DNA of 64,000 nucleotides from Ephydatia muelleri. Its lineage: Eukaryota; Porifera; Demospongiae; Spongillida; Spongillidae. The position numbers were made by a program, and so were the translations under genes. Every line of letters starts with the position of its first letter. The first letter of the stretch is position 1. The stretch spans positions 12,078,357-12,142,356 of the forward strand of contig JABACO010000006.1 of the NCBI GenBank assembly GCA_013339895.1, given 5' to 3'. Positions 21,640 through 33,517 of the stretch are shown here, piece after piece. The notes under the pieces were generated by a model. That model did no database searches. It worked only from the letters and a program-made list of their open reading frames with translations, and was not told the DNA's origin.

Positions 21640-22534
21640 GCTGAAAGACGAATTTTTTAAAAAATACTATGTATTGTCCAAAAGAAATTTCTCCTCTCTA
21701 TAAACAGTCATGAACTTGAAAGTGCGTGCATGCATTGTGTGTTCCTGCATATTATCTTTACAGGATTTGGTACTGCATGGCTATATTGCACTCACAATAA
21801 TGTGCACCAGACAATTGTCTACAAAATTCTGGACAAAGGACAGTAAGGCGCATTTTATTTATTGCTGCTATGTTCTGGAAGTTGGCTAGCAAGTGGTCAG
21901 CAAGAGCTCCAATTTCTCTGTAAAGAATGCTGCATGCAAGTCGTTACTGTGCATCACCACATCACTCGAGTCAACGAAAAAAATCTCCTTCACGTACCAT
22001 TGAGGCGGTGGTGAAGGTCATCAGGATCACCACAAGGATATACGCCGGCAGTATGTCTCTCTTAAATATAGCTAGTTCTGTTTACAGTCAGAGGCATGAA
22101 CACACCAGCATGTTAAAGGGTAAGCATCGAATGTGCCGCATATGACAGAAGATGTCGAGCAACCCGAAACACCCGAAGAGACGAGAGGAAGACATTTTCC
22201 CTTGCGCAGTCTTGAGACTATTCTAGAAAGGCGCTACGAGGTCGCTCGCTATTGAAGCATTATTAGCAATCTTTTGCAAACCCATGGAAGGGTGATGTAA
22301 TCCATCCGCAGCTGCGATGTGGGTCTGGGTACGAGACTAGTATTGTATATGCCCCCCCCCCCACCCCATATAAACAATGGCCAGACCGCCACTGGCGTAC
22401 AGCTGTAAAATCATTGAATCCCCGAACCTGTACCACATTTCACTGTACATACAACCTCCCCTCCCCTAGTTACAAGTTTTTTATAACCAGCTGCAGGCGC
22501 GCGCAATCCTGAATACTTGTACTCACACGCGCTC
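21640..22534. other. Spacer and upstream region of the receptor kinase gene
   Basis: No gene is seen. A C-rich run lies at 22,351-22,366, followed by a TATAAA string. Open frames here are short and without recognisable content. Confidence 0.5.
22369..22374 (+). promoter_or_regulatory. Possible TATA box for the receptor kinase gene
   Basis: TATAAA 166 bases upstream of the proposed start codon, just after a C-rich run. A 5' leader of roughly 135 bases would fit. Sequence match only. Confidence 0.25.
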
Positions 22535-25232
22535 ATGCATTGCTCGTCGTGTAGGCATGCAGCTGCTGCTGCATTGGTGACGCTCCTGGCTAGTGGTAAA
22601 TAGACATATACGATAGCGTATCGTTCGCTACCTTACTCAATTATTTCACGTTCCAACAGCTGCTCTCACAAGCGCCTCGCTAACCTGCAAATGCGGCAGC
22701 GACTATTTGCCTGAAACGGACAGCGCTCTGGCTGAGTGCAACAGAACGACGGCATCGTGCCAAGGAGCCGGCACGTGCGCGCTAGCGGCCACTCTGACTG
22801 CGGAGGGCATCGTCCAGTTCCACTGGTTCTGCCTCTCGGGGGCCCCCGACAGGGAGTTCGTCACAGAGAGCCTGTGCCACGGGGCCAACGTCACTCCGAG
22901 GGACCACCTGGTTTATCTGTGCTGCTCCAACTACAGCATGTGCAACGCGGACCTTAAAGCCACCTTTGTAACCAACGTTCGTCCAACTTCGAGTGACCAA
23001 TGTGTGTAGGGAGACGGGGAACAATAGTGTAGATTTAATTATGGGGCAAAGGTGGGCGTGTACCTCAATACTTTTACACAAAACTCACACATGCACAACA
23101 CACATACACACACACAGCTCTCCCAGACCCTACCCACACACACACAGCTCTCCCAGACCCTACCCAACTGTCAAACAGATCCGACTCTATTCCATCTGTC
23201 TACTTGGTCACAGCAGCCATCACCAGCTCCCTCCTCACACTCCTCATCCTCCTCGCTCTCCTCTCCCTCCTCACCATCACCCTCACCATCAGAGCCAGGA
23301 GAAGGGTCACCACGGTTGATGATGTTGCCGTGGATACCATCACGTCTGGCAGCGGATTGGGCAAGCCTTACCTCGTCAAGCGCACCTTCTCCAGGAGGAT
23401 CAGTCTGAAGGACATCAGCCTGGGCCACGGTCGCTTTGGCAAGGTGACCCTGGGCAGCTACCAGAAGGAGGCCGTGGCCGTGAAGAGGTTCCTCAGCACA
23501 GGGATGGACTCGTGGCTCCACGAGACCCAGGTCTTCGACCTGTGCATGCACCACGAGGCCATCGTTGGCTTTGTTGCCTCCGACACCTACTGCCTTGATG
23601 GCTGCAACGAGTACTGGCTGGTCACCTGCTACCACCCACACGGGTCCCTCTATGACTTCATGAGATCCTGCGATGGGGAAGAGGGAGGGGGAGGGGGAGG
23701 ACGCACATTCTTGTTGGCTGACCTTCTCAGAATGGCTTCTACGGCGTGCTCGGGACTGGCCCACCTCCATGCACCCTTGGTGGGCTTCAAGGGAAAACCC
23801 CCTATCGCTCACCGGGATATCAAGAGTGCCAACATCCTGGTCAAGGATGATCTCACCTGCTGTCTGGCTGATATGGGACTCGCCTTTGTGGGCGGGAGGA
23901 AGGGGGAGCCCCCGCCCACCATGCCCCCTTCCCTGTCCCGGTGGGACCTGGGAACCAGGAGGTATCTGTCCCCCGAGATCCTGTGTGCCCATCAGTGTCA
24001 TCCCAAGAGCGTCCAGCGTCAGGTTCAGCATTACATCATGTCTGATGTCTACGCCATGGCTCTGGTCATCTGGGAGATGTGTAGGAGGACTGTGACCGGG
24101 GAAGGTGAGTGGTGGTGGTAGTGGTGTGGTAGGGTGTGCTTGTGCCTGGGTGATGGTGGAGTGTGGGAGGAGTTTGCATTGGGGAGTGGGGTGTGAGGAT
24201 GTGTGTCTAGGTGAAGATGGTATGAAGAAGCTTGACAGGAGTCAGATAGCTTCCTTATAACAATGCACAGGTGGAACCAAATGGCAAGACCCTTCCCACA
24301 CTTGTGAAGCCCTTGCAACCATGCTGCATGTTGTGCTGTAGATTTTGTGATAGGACCACCACTAACTCCACATCTGTTGGGAGATTGTTTAGGCTCAGGT
24401 ACATCAGGAAATGGTGGTCCTTGTGATTGGTTGATTATCAGACTCCAATCCTTGGTGCATGCAGCTGCAAACATTGTCACATTGTCACCATCCCCTCCTC
24501 CTCCCCTCCCCCTCAGGTGACTGTGACCCCTGTGCTGTGCCCTATGAAGGCATGGTGCCCTCTGACCCCTCTGTGGAGGACATGAGGAAGGTGGTATGCT
24601 CTATGAAGAAGAGGCCTCCCATTTCAGAGCGCTGGAACAATGATCAGGTGGGAATGGTGGGCCTGTGGTGATGAGGGTGGACCTGTGGTGATGAGGGTGG
24701 GCATGTGATGATGAGGGTGGGCATGTGATGATGAGGGTGGGCATGTGGTGATGAGGGTGGGCATGTGGTGATGAGGGTGGGCATGTGATAACTGGTTAAG
24801 GACACAGTCTCAATTCATGCTATCTCTGATGTGATAATGGGACAGAGGTGTGTAATGTACAGGATGAGGTTCCACATACACTGCTTATGCTAGATTGCTT
24901 ACTTAGCTCACAGCCCACATGTGACATCATGGGTTCAGTGTGTTTGGATAAGACACTATGGTTGGTTATGCTTTTAGGACAAAACGTCTGTGTCCTGTTT
25001 GTGTGTGCGTGGTTGTGTGTATGCACGCATGGTTCCATGGGTTTGCAAAAGATTGCAACGGTTAGCATTTTCCCTTCCCCTCCCTCTCCCTCCCCCACAT
25101 GCTCAGGTGTTGGCTAGGGTGATGTACCTTATGGAGGAGTGCTGGAGGGAAGACCCTCACGCAAGACCTTCCTCTCTCTATCTCAAATACACACTGCTCA
25201 AGCTATCCAATACAATAGACAACACTCCCTAG
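22535..25232 (+). CDS. TGF-beta/activin/BMP type I receptor serine/threonine kinase
   Basis: Cell-surface receptor that phosphorylates SMADs after ligand-driven activation by a type II receptor. Exons 22,535-22,595, 22,660-23,005, 23,179-24,104, 24,517-24,647 and 25,107-25,232 join in phase to 529 residues. Residues 1-21 form a signal peptide ([20 protein letters not shown]). The ectodomain is cysteine-rich and ends in CCSNYSMCN, the CC-x4-CN mark of activin-receptor folds. The transmembrane helix is about 145-172. [17 protein letters not shown] (189-205) matches the type I GS box in reduced form. Kinase residues are intact: GHGRFG 218-223, K238, E251, HRD with D349, D367-M-G, and GTRRYLSPE as activation-loop end. 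Later [13 protein letters not shown] and a C-terminal [15 protein letters not shown] segment are typical of this family. A run of six glycines at about 305-310 is unusual. The exon 2 donor (gtaggg) was chosen because only it fits the frame. Confidence 0.92.
23096..23166. repeat. Short tandem duplication with CA tracts in an intron
   Basis: The unit ACACACAGCTCTCCCAGACC, extended by CTACCC, occurs twice in tandem inside the second intron of the receptor gene. Confidence 0.8.
24658..24786. repeat. 20-bp minisatellite in the last intron of the receptor gene
   Basis: About six copies of GTGGGCATGTGGTGATGAGG with variants (gtggacctg, gtgatg). Confidence 0.85.
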
Positions 25233-25438
25233 ACTGATGCAATCTCTTAACGTTCTGCTGATACATATTCATGTCAGTATCCAGATCATGGCTGAACGAA
25301 TTTTCACACAACTGTGTACTCGTCTTAATTAGTGATCTCTCGCAATACATACACTGTACATGTAACAGTGACCTTAAGTCTGAGGACCAGACTAATTCTC
25401 CTTCTAGTGTGTAAGGACACGTTACTGCTTGGACCTCC

Positions 25439-25476
<38 letters not shown>

Positions 25477-25941
25477 GCTTGGACTTCCTTGTGTTGTGTT
25501 ACTGCTTGGACCTCCTTGTGTGTGTGTGTGTGTGTGTGTGCTACTGCTTGGACTTCCTTGTGTGTGTGTGTGTGTGTGTGTTACTGCTCGGACCTCCTTG
25601 TGTGTGCATGTGTGAGGGGGTTGAAGTAGCTGTGCTATCAAATGATATAGAAATGCCTATTTGGAGCCCTGTTATCATGTTATTGATATCAGGTCAAGTC
25701 ATGTTGCAAACCACACTGATTACCCCAATCCCAAACATCACCCTCCCTCTCCTCCCCATACCCTCCCTCTCCTCCCCAAGCCCATCTCTTTGGATGCAGC
25801 TGAGTTAGTAGCACATATGATAGGCAGTGCACAAGCAAAAAAAAAGAAAGTAAATGATTGGGACATGGAGGATGTGAAGTCACAAAAGTTCCTTCTGCTT
25901 TGCATTGCTCCCCTTATCTGTTAAAATGAACCTTCAGAGTG
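25233..25941. other. Convergent intergenic space with GT microsatellites
   Basis: The 3' ends of the receptor and TMEM45-like genes face each other here. Between about 25,420 and 25,610 the unit (GT)n-TACTGCTTGGACTTCCTT is repeated about five times, so this is a compound micro/minisatellite. The long open frames over it are repeat artefacts. Confidence 0.7.
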
Positions 25942-27051
25942 TCAGAGGTCAGCATCCCGCATTACTGTGACGTCCTCCATCAGCTTCTCCTCCTCCCCAA
26001 CCTGGTCCCCACTCCCTTCCACATCAGCCGTCAGCTTCACGGCCCTGGAACGCCTCCGTCTCCAGCATCCGTACACCCTGCTCACCACCACCCACTCCAC
26101 CAGGGCAAAGAGGACCACCGCTATCAGGTGCCAAGTGAGCAGTGCCGACGCAAACATGATGTCGTTGTGATCTCCACCGTTGTGAGGCCCCACACGAGCG
26201 TTTTCCATCCCATGCATTGTCGTGGTCGCCATGGTGACCTGCCCGTGCTCATGCAACTCCATCTGTTCAGTGTCCCCGCCCCCCACTACGGAGAGGTAGC
26301 GCCCCCCGTAAAGGATATCCCCGACCTGGATGAACCAGGTCCCCTGGAGGGTCATGGTTAGGCCGAACCCTGTGTTGACCAGGTAAGAGGTGGGGAACCA
26401 TACCCTGAAGAGAACAAAGAGGGAGCAGAGGAAGATGATGATCGTGAGGGTGACGTGGAGCTGGGTGCTCAAGGGGGTCATGCCACCCGTGTGGAAGTGG
26501 AAGAGGGCCCCCTCCACGAGGAAGGCCAGGGCCAGGAACACCTGGCTGGTGTGGTCTGGGCACCGGACGCACAGTATCAGGAGGTCGACCAATCCGGAGA
26601 GGGCAAAGGCAGAGTACATGGTGATGTGCTGGAGCTGGGAGAGGTCATTGAAGGAGCCGTCTGGGTTAGTGACCGTGTACAGCTTGGGGTAAGTGCGAGA
26701 TGTGGCTGGATCGGTCACGATGTCCACACATTCCACCATGATGCCTACCACCGAACAGAAGACTTTGACGATGGGTTCCAGGGGCACAGGAGTGCAGAAG
26801 GGTTGAGGGATCCAGGATCGCTGGCTCACCTCGTGCTCACGTCGTTCTTGCTTGTAGAGGGCAAAGGAAAGGGCGGGGCCTCCACCCGCATTCCCGCCGC
26901 ATTCCCGGCGCTTCTTGGAGTAGGCGACAGTGGGGTGGGATGTCTTGGCTCCACCCCTTTTGAGATGGCTCCAAATGGAGATGAAGGACCACCAGATTCC
27001 GTAGATAACAAAGAAGACACCTGGAACTACATGGCCTGCAAGGGTACCCAT
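25942..27051 (-). CDS. TMEM45-family multi-pass membrane protein
   Basis: A single coding exon on the minus strand gives 369 residues. The chosen start (ATG at 27,051) begins MGTLAGHVVPGVFFVIYGIW, matching the N-terminus of TMEM45A/B-type proteins, where a G-H-x-x-P-G-x-F-F pattern opens the first membrane segment. An upstream in-frame start (27,099) is less likely because a pyrimidine tract followed by ctctag|AAATG looks like a splice acceptor just before the chosen ATG, implying a 5' untranslated exon. Several hydrophobic segments follow (for example LVDLLILCV, VTLTIIIFLCSLFVLF, LTWHLIAVVLFALVEWVVV), then a basic stretch CWRRRRSR and an acidic C-terminal tail. At 369 residues it is longer than the roughly 275 of the vertebrate proteins. 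Family function is poorly known. It lies tail to tail with the receptor kinase gene, 709 bases away. Confidence 0.85.
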   Translation of the reverse strand: MGTLAGHVVPGVFFVIYGIWWSFISIWSHLKRGGAKTSHPTVAYSKKRRECGGNAGGGPALSFALYKQERREHEVSQRSWIPQPFCTPVPLEPIVKVFCSVVGIMVECVDIVTDPATSRTYPKLYTVTNPDGSFNDLSQLQHITMYSAFALSGLVDLLILCVRCPDHTSQVFLALAFLVEGALFHFHTGGMTPLSTQLHVTLTIIIFLCSLFVLFRVWFPTSYLVNTGFGLTMTLQGTWFIQVGDILYGGRYLSVVGGGDTEQMELHEHGQVTMATTTMHGMENARVGPHNGGDHNDIMFASALLTWHLIAVVLFALVEWVVVSRVYGCWRRRRSRAVKLTADVEGSGDQVGEEEKLMEDVTVMRDADL

Positions 27052-27304
27052 TTCTAGAGGGAGGGGGAAGGGAGGGCTAAATTTCAACATCAGACACATC
27101 TTATGTGAATGTGAATCACATTAATTGACAAAAATAAAAACCTCTCCTGCAACAGCCAATGAACATGAGAATGTGTAACTCAGCCTTGTACAAACCAAAG
27201 TAGTGTTACTGCAAGCACAGTAGAATGCTGAATGGTCAACATCTTCTTACTCAGCACCAATGACATTGAAGTAAATAAACCCAGGAGATGGTACACTTAA
27301 GCAC

Positions 27305-27306
<2 letters not shown>

Positions 27307-27342
<36 letters not shown>
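27307..27342. repeat. (CA)n microsatellite
   Basis: About 17 uninterrupted CA units. Confidence 0.9.
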
Positions 27343-27344
<2 letters not shown>

Positions 27345-27615
27345 TGTGCTATGTACTACTGCCATAAAATAATTTATAACCAATGAGGTCTTACTGAACT
27401 TTCTACAGGTGACAATGGAGACGGAATAGGGGTGAACACTTTTTGATTAATTTTATTATGTACATTCCAAATGGATGGGAACATGCCTCTTAAACACTCC
27501 CACTTCCTTTTTAACAAAATCCATTACATCATGGAAGGACAGCTATCTTAACACAAAAGGCTTCATGGTTGTGTAGTATCCCAGCAATACCAGGACATGC
27601 CACACAAAGTGGAGT

Positions 27616-27619
<4 letters not shown>

Positions 27620-27686
<67 letters not shown>
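27620..27686. repeat. (AG)n microsatellite
   Basis: About 33 uninterrupted AG units; the open frames crossing it are artefacts. Confidence 0.92.
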
Positions 27687-27688
<2 letters not shown>

Positions 27689-29249
27689 TTTGTGTTTTTA
27701 TGAAGTGTGTATGTGTGTGTGTGTGCATTGTGCCCACTGTAGTGTGACCTATCCTCCTGGAGTATACCATCTTGCCACGACCCCTTCCCACCCTCCCACA
27801 TCTCTCCTTAATATCTCCTCCCCACCCTCCCAAATCTCTCCTTCCTACCTCCCAAATCTCTCCTCCCCACCCTCCCACTTCTCCTCTCTCCTGACCTCCA
27901 ATACCCCAACCCTTCACAGCCATAGGCCATACCGCTCGCAAGTTGACCTTTGTCGCCCTCGTGGTTATCTTACCCCCCCCCCCCCCCCCCCTGTCGCTAG
28001 CAAGCGCGCATGATGTGGGAAAGCATGTTACTAGTACCGAACACGCACACGCACGCACATAAACACGCTCGTACGCATACATGCGCACACACACCTATAC
28101 ACACACGAGGCACACACATACACGCAGCGATATAACTAACAACACAACACGGGCACAAGTTTGCTACAGAGGAAACCTTAAGGCTTCTTGCTCTCTTACT
28201 TCCTCCCATCTCGACTCTTCTAACGCCACGACACTCTAAGAACGTCTACTGGGCGGCCACATCCAACTCCCCTACGAGTTAGCGGTACGCATTACACTAC
28301 ACCAGAAGACCTCTCACACACACACTTACAGGTACCCACTTACATTTCTAGCGGCTCCAGGTATTCTACTACAAATTTTAAATGTTAAGGCTACGCCCAT
28401 CACGTAATTCAATGTTCTACGCCATTTTTTTTTTTGCAATAGAACATACATCCATGAGTAAACTGAAGTAGCAAACTGTACAACATTGGCCCACATATAC
28501 AGGAATACACTAACATAATACTTGAAGTGCCCAATACAGAGGAAGCATTGCCCTGCTCGAGTGCAATGGACACTCTCTAAAGATGGACTGGTGGTAATGT
28601 GTAATGGCCTCCTAACACCCATACCAATGGTGAGACCTGGACAGCGGTTAGTGTAACATGGGGGTCGTAATATAACCCATTATCTTTTCACGCTTTGTGA
28701 CGGTCTTTGAGCTAAGTCGCCTGTCGGCACGCGCCGCTGAAGAAAATGTTACGCAATAGAATGTAATTTGGGGTCATTGAAATGGTTTACGTGCCACAAA
28801 CCAACGAACCTGACAACCGATGTCCTTTATGTTACTTGGTTCGTAAAACGCATTAACACCTAAAAGCCATACCAGAAGCGACAAACACCTCTGACCTTTA
28901 TTTTAAGCATAAATAACGTGGCCTAACGTTGTTAACTGTCAGCTCTGGCGCTTCGAAAGCAATTGACTTACAAACGGTGATCGCCGACCACTTGTGTTCA
29001 AACAACGATAACGACGCTCAGGAACCGAGATAGAACAGACACAAACTATCACGGTAAGGTGAATAGAATGCTCTATCTGTTTTTGGTACAAGCATAGATA
29101 GTATAGTAAACGAGTCTAATCAACACCAATTGACACCTCCACTCCTCGTTACAGCACTTATAAGAATTCCGTACTAGTAACTATGCTTCAAGATGGATGA
29201 CTTGGGAGCCACAGCTGGAAGAAATTATGGTTCGTATAAAAAAAATTGA

Positions 29250-29660
29250 CGAAAAAAGTAGCCAAGTACATACAAATAGGACTAACCAACAGCAAAGACA
29301 AACTGATCAATACGCACAACTGCCCGCGCACAGAAGGTACACAAGTTAATGGACTCCATCCCCACTCCAGGCGTATTTTGTGCGTGACATATATCAAAAA
29401 ATGACGAAAAAACATACAAATAGGACTAACCAACAACAAAACACGACAAACTGATCAATACGCACAACTGCCCACGCACAGAAGGTACACAAGTTAATGG
29501 CTCCATCCCCACTCCAGGCGTATTTTGTGCGTGGCATGTATCAAACAATGACGAAAAAAGTAGCCAAGTACATACAAATAGGACTAACCAACAACAAAAC
29601 ACGACGAACTGATCAATACGCACAACAGACCGCGCACAGAAGGTACACAAGTTGCGTCAT
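29250..29660. repeat. Tandem repeat, about 150-bp unit, three copies
   Basis: The string ACTGATCAATACGCACAAC recurs near 29,302, 29,450 and 29,607, embedded in a longer unit that also carries GACGAAAAAAGTAGCCAAGT and CCCCACTCCAGGCGTATTTT. The third copy is cut short. Confidence 0.85.
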
Positions 29661-32196
29661 GAAAAAATTTTTTCTTCTAATTTTCGAAGTTGCCCGTCAT
29701 ATTTTTCCCACCTAAAACGCTTACAGATATTCTCCTACGTGTGTGAAGCGCTTCAGAGCAGATAAAAAGAACCAAGACCAACCGAACTGAAGATATGAAC
29801 GATTTCGAACCTCTCAGTAGGTGTTAACGATGTAACGCGGAGTGCCCACAGCCAGTGATTCGCTCACGTGACTCGTTTCCAATCCCCTTACTATGGTACA
29901 AGCTAACGGTGACGCATTTTCTGAAGTAGTTTTCAAGGCTTTAGAAAATCTGCCATTTTGGGGTTTGGAATTGTTGCAAGTATTTATTTAACAGAATGTC
30001 ATTCCTGGTATTGAAAGTGAGCTGCATTACATAGCTATACACTCTTTACTTTCTTAGCTGGAGGGGGGATGGCAGCTACCAGTTGTGGTTCAATGCTTAA
30101 TAGATGTTCTTTAACAATGCACAGCAGGTTCTCCACTCTTTTGCAGATTGAAGCAAATACCAAACCAAAGCCTTTGCATGAATCAATTCAGCCCCTGTTC
30201 TCCCAAAAGGCCGAAGCCAGCATGGTAGGTATTTGCCCACTGTACAGTATGATCCTCCAGGAGATGCATTTTAATGGAGACTGTTACTTCAGGATATGGT
30301 ATAAGGACATGAACTCTTGAATAGCCTTGGAATCCACCTTCACTGGCTGGTATAAACCCTTCATGCCAGGTAAGCCTGCCAGCACTGCAACCATGATCAT
30401 TTGTATTTCACACTTACCTTTCATTTTCATGTAAGAAGTGGGCAACCTTATCTACTAGATGGGAATGTAAACTAAAGGAGCTCCTTTGATTTCATCTCCA
30501 CCCGATGTTTGTCCAAATCCCATGCTCGGTTTAAATAATTATCGCTTGAAATCTTTGTAATGATGGGAAAATTTCAATGTTAAAAACTATTTTCGCATGA
30601 GGACTGATTTTCGAATTAATTATGTAATAAAATATTTTCTGACAATGCAATATCTCCACCCAAAACTTTACCACCTAGTATTTTTATTTTTCTCGATTGG
30701 AAATTTCCAATATTGTGTGATTGCTTTCACCCTGAGGCATTGCCCAATTGCATTCCTAGCAACCAGTGACCTAAACTCTTTCCCTTGCATTGCTTCTGCA
30801 GGACCAGATGTGGCGTAACCAAGAGTCGGGACTGTGTGCTTACCAGATTGCACGTTCTCAGGAATGTCAGTTAGGTTTTGGAATTTGCCAAGTCACAGGT
30901 ACAATTGTGTGTGGTGTGTATGAGGAAGTGGAAATGTAAAGGGGGCAACCTCTCTTTTGAGGTTATCACCCGCAATGTGGCTAGAGAGATGTGACACATT
31001 CTTTCCTCACCAGCCAGGTGAATCCCTAATGATTTCAGCCACCTGAAAAATCAGTGAGTGCTGCATGTATCATACCATCTTAGAAGTCTCAATTTATTCC
31101 AAGGTATAGCAAGACCAGTCTTCATTGCCAATACCTGAACTGGATGATGAGATGTTTGCAGTATCCAACAAACATTGTTGCTCTTCGTCACTGAGGGTGA
31201 GAACTTCTGTTTGGATGTGGGCAGATGCTTCTCCACTGACAATACTTCATACTCTGCATTTCAGAGCATGCATCTGATCCTTGATCAGGCGGCTGTGGTT
31301 TGTTGCTTGGCTTTGGTGACTTGCATGAATGTCATTGGCTAAAGTTGAGGGTAAATATTATGTGACCTCAGCACCAGTCAAACACTTCCTTAACTGCTCC
31401 TCCTGTAGCAAGTTGTACAACACCTTTGTCAGGACTGGCAGAGATGGTCCTCTTCAGTAGCTCAGCAGCTTCCTCCTCAGGTGTAAGTGATGGTACACAC
31501 TCATGCCCTTCATAATCACCACTTCTAATGCCCCTGTTGCAACCAGCACAATGTCTTCTAACATCTGATAGCAGCAGAGGAGTTTGATGCTGGTCTGACA
31601 TGTGATGGATCATCGTCTGTGAGCAACAGGGACAGCGATGCTGCTATGCACTCTGTGAGGCACTTGATGCATCCCAGTTCACTGCACGTCAATTCTAGTG
31701 GCTGTGAAAGAACGTTGGAACACAGTGCACACTTCAGCTTCTCTAAGATCAACAGGTTATTCACGCTGGCCAAAGGTGACTAGGCTCATGCAATAAAGCT
31801 GGTGGAGAGGCAATCTTCTGAAGTTAAGCTATTAGTGTAGGTGAACGCCATGCATGTGTCCACCCACTCACATGTACTGAATTGCTCGCACCATATTATT
31901 GCATTGTTCAAATGAAGTACATTATACCTTGCATTGATGAAATGTATGTTTGTGCCACTGAAATACACTGATAGTACACTTGTGATGCACCCCCTTCATT
32001 ATGGCACTGATTGTTCTCTCCATCAAATGCTTACAGAGCAAGCAGAACCTTTCAGGATGTGTGTTGACATCACCCCCCAGAAGTGTTGATGTCAAAAGCT
32101 ATTTTCAGATCAGTTGTGAATGCATTGCATTCATAGCTGGATTTCCACAGCCTGCGCGTATTGTTTACGTGTCATGTAGACTATGCGTATAGAGTG

Positions 32197-33517
32197 CAGG
32201 GGCGGATACAGGATTTTGTGTTAGGGGGGGCATATAGGGATGGGAATGGGGGCGTGCCCCTTCAAACTTGCCAGGGTGTCTGGGAAAGCGCAGTAAGCAC
32301 CATCATCCCCGCCCCAAAACCCTAGCCACTGGGGTTTTGTTTTTGCACTTTTGGAAATTATAAAACATGTACTCACGGATACAAATGATTAAAGATTCCT
32401 ATTATAACAGTCACACTTCACAAATAGGGTCAATTAGAAGCATCCTCTGAGGGTATTTTTGACTATAGCTGTCAATGATAGCATCAATATTAAGTTCAAT
32501 ATCTTTGTGCACATACAATAACATTAACGCACTTCTCCCATAGTGCTGCGATAGACATTTTTAATAAATCTCGAAGTGGAATAGACCCTTCCCTTTAAGA
32601 AGAACTCCGGACGTGACATCACTAATCAACGTAATTCACGAATTGGGTTAAGTATACGTTAATGAGTGATGTCACGTCCGGAGTTCTTTAAAGGGAAGGG
32701 TCTATTAGCTCTTTCCACTCCACTTGATGTTACACAGGTCAATAGCTTAACCGATTAACGCCGGAATAAACTAAAGCAGAATTGTCCAAAATCAACTAAA
32801 TGAGGCAGCAGAGGAATGTTAGTTATCACGAAGGAGGGTTTCAACAATATTAAATGAAGCGTGAACACGAATAACTTCTAATTAGTGTAATGTTTCAAAG
32901 AATTCTTTGGGAACATGGTAGGGATGCATTTCTGTCTGCTATGGTTGTGACAAGAGAGTTTGGTTTAATAGGGGAATTATTCCACATGGTTTTCCAAAGC
33001 GCAATCTCTTGATGTAATGCTTGTGGAAAAGGCAGATCATCACTTTAAAACTTTCTGGCAATGTTGCCAAATCAGGGTCTGGAAGGCACTCAAGAGTTGA
33101 CTCTGCTTTCTTCGCTACAAAATGAATTTTGTAAAGTCTCGCTCGTATATGATTAATGATTCATTGGCACATACACTATTTGCTCGCCGCCAGCAATAGT
33201 CAGCTGACGCTTAGCCATGGGATCCGGATGACGGCGGACTCCGCAGATCTACTACTTTCCTGACGGCAATTGAAATTCGCAATGTACGAACTGAACGCTC
33301 AACAGCACAATAGAAAAAGGGCCACGTGTCAGGGGTGATTTTTAACACGTACAACAGGTCTAGGCCTGCACGAGCTACGACAGTGCGTCGCTGATGACAA
33401 GTAATTAAATTCATTACAATGGACAGGAGGCGTATCCTTATTAGTTAGGGGGGGCATTGGCCGGGTTTGCCCCCCCCCCCCCCCCCCCCCCCCCCCCGCC
33501 CCCTGTATCAGCCACTG
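32197..33517. mobile_element. Non-autonomous hAT-like element, 1,321 bp, 5-bp target duplication
   Basis: The left end is CAGGGGCGGATACAGG and the right end, read inward, CAGTGGCTGATACAGGG. It is flanked on both sides by GAGTG (32,192-32,196 and 33,518-33,522). The related repeat at 2,768-3,660 has the uninterrupted site with one CACTC (3,044-3,048, opposite strand), so the element boundaries and the 5-bp duplication are directly shown. Inside are a 42-44 bp inverted repeat (32,580-32,706), a copy of a dispersed repeat (32,740-32,930) and a 28-base C run (33,470-33,497). No transposase is encoded. CAGGG-type ends and a 5-bp duplication fit the hAT superfamily members that make 5-bp rather than 8-bp duplications. 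Confidence 0.82.
32580..32706. repeat. Inverted repeat inside the hAT-like element
   Basis: 32,580-32,623 and 32,665-32,706 are reverse complements apart from a 2-base indel (core GAACTCCGGACGTGACATCA). The spacing is about 41 bases. It resembles a small MITE nested in the larger element. Confidence 0.85.

Larger units (their letters stand above)
27052..30064. other. Gene-free region with simple repeats
   Basis: Contains the upstream side of the TMEM45-like gene, a CA run, an AG run, a 19-base C run at 27,973-27,991 and the tandem repeat at 29,250-29,660. No coding content is supported. Confidence 0.5.

Noticed and set aside
23171..24031. 286-codon minus-strand open frame over the kinase exon
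   Set aside because: The plus strand carries all kinase motifs; the antisense frame is a GC-rich shadow.
26455..27057. 200-codon plus-strand open frame
   Set aside because: Antisense shadow of the TMEM45-like gene.
28180..28310. tRNA-like stretch
   Set aside because: No consistent cloverleaf or A/B box pair could be built.
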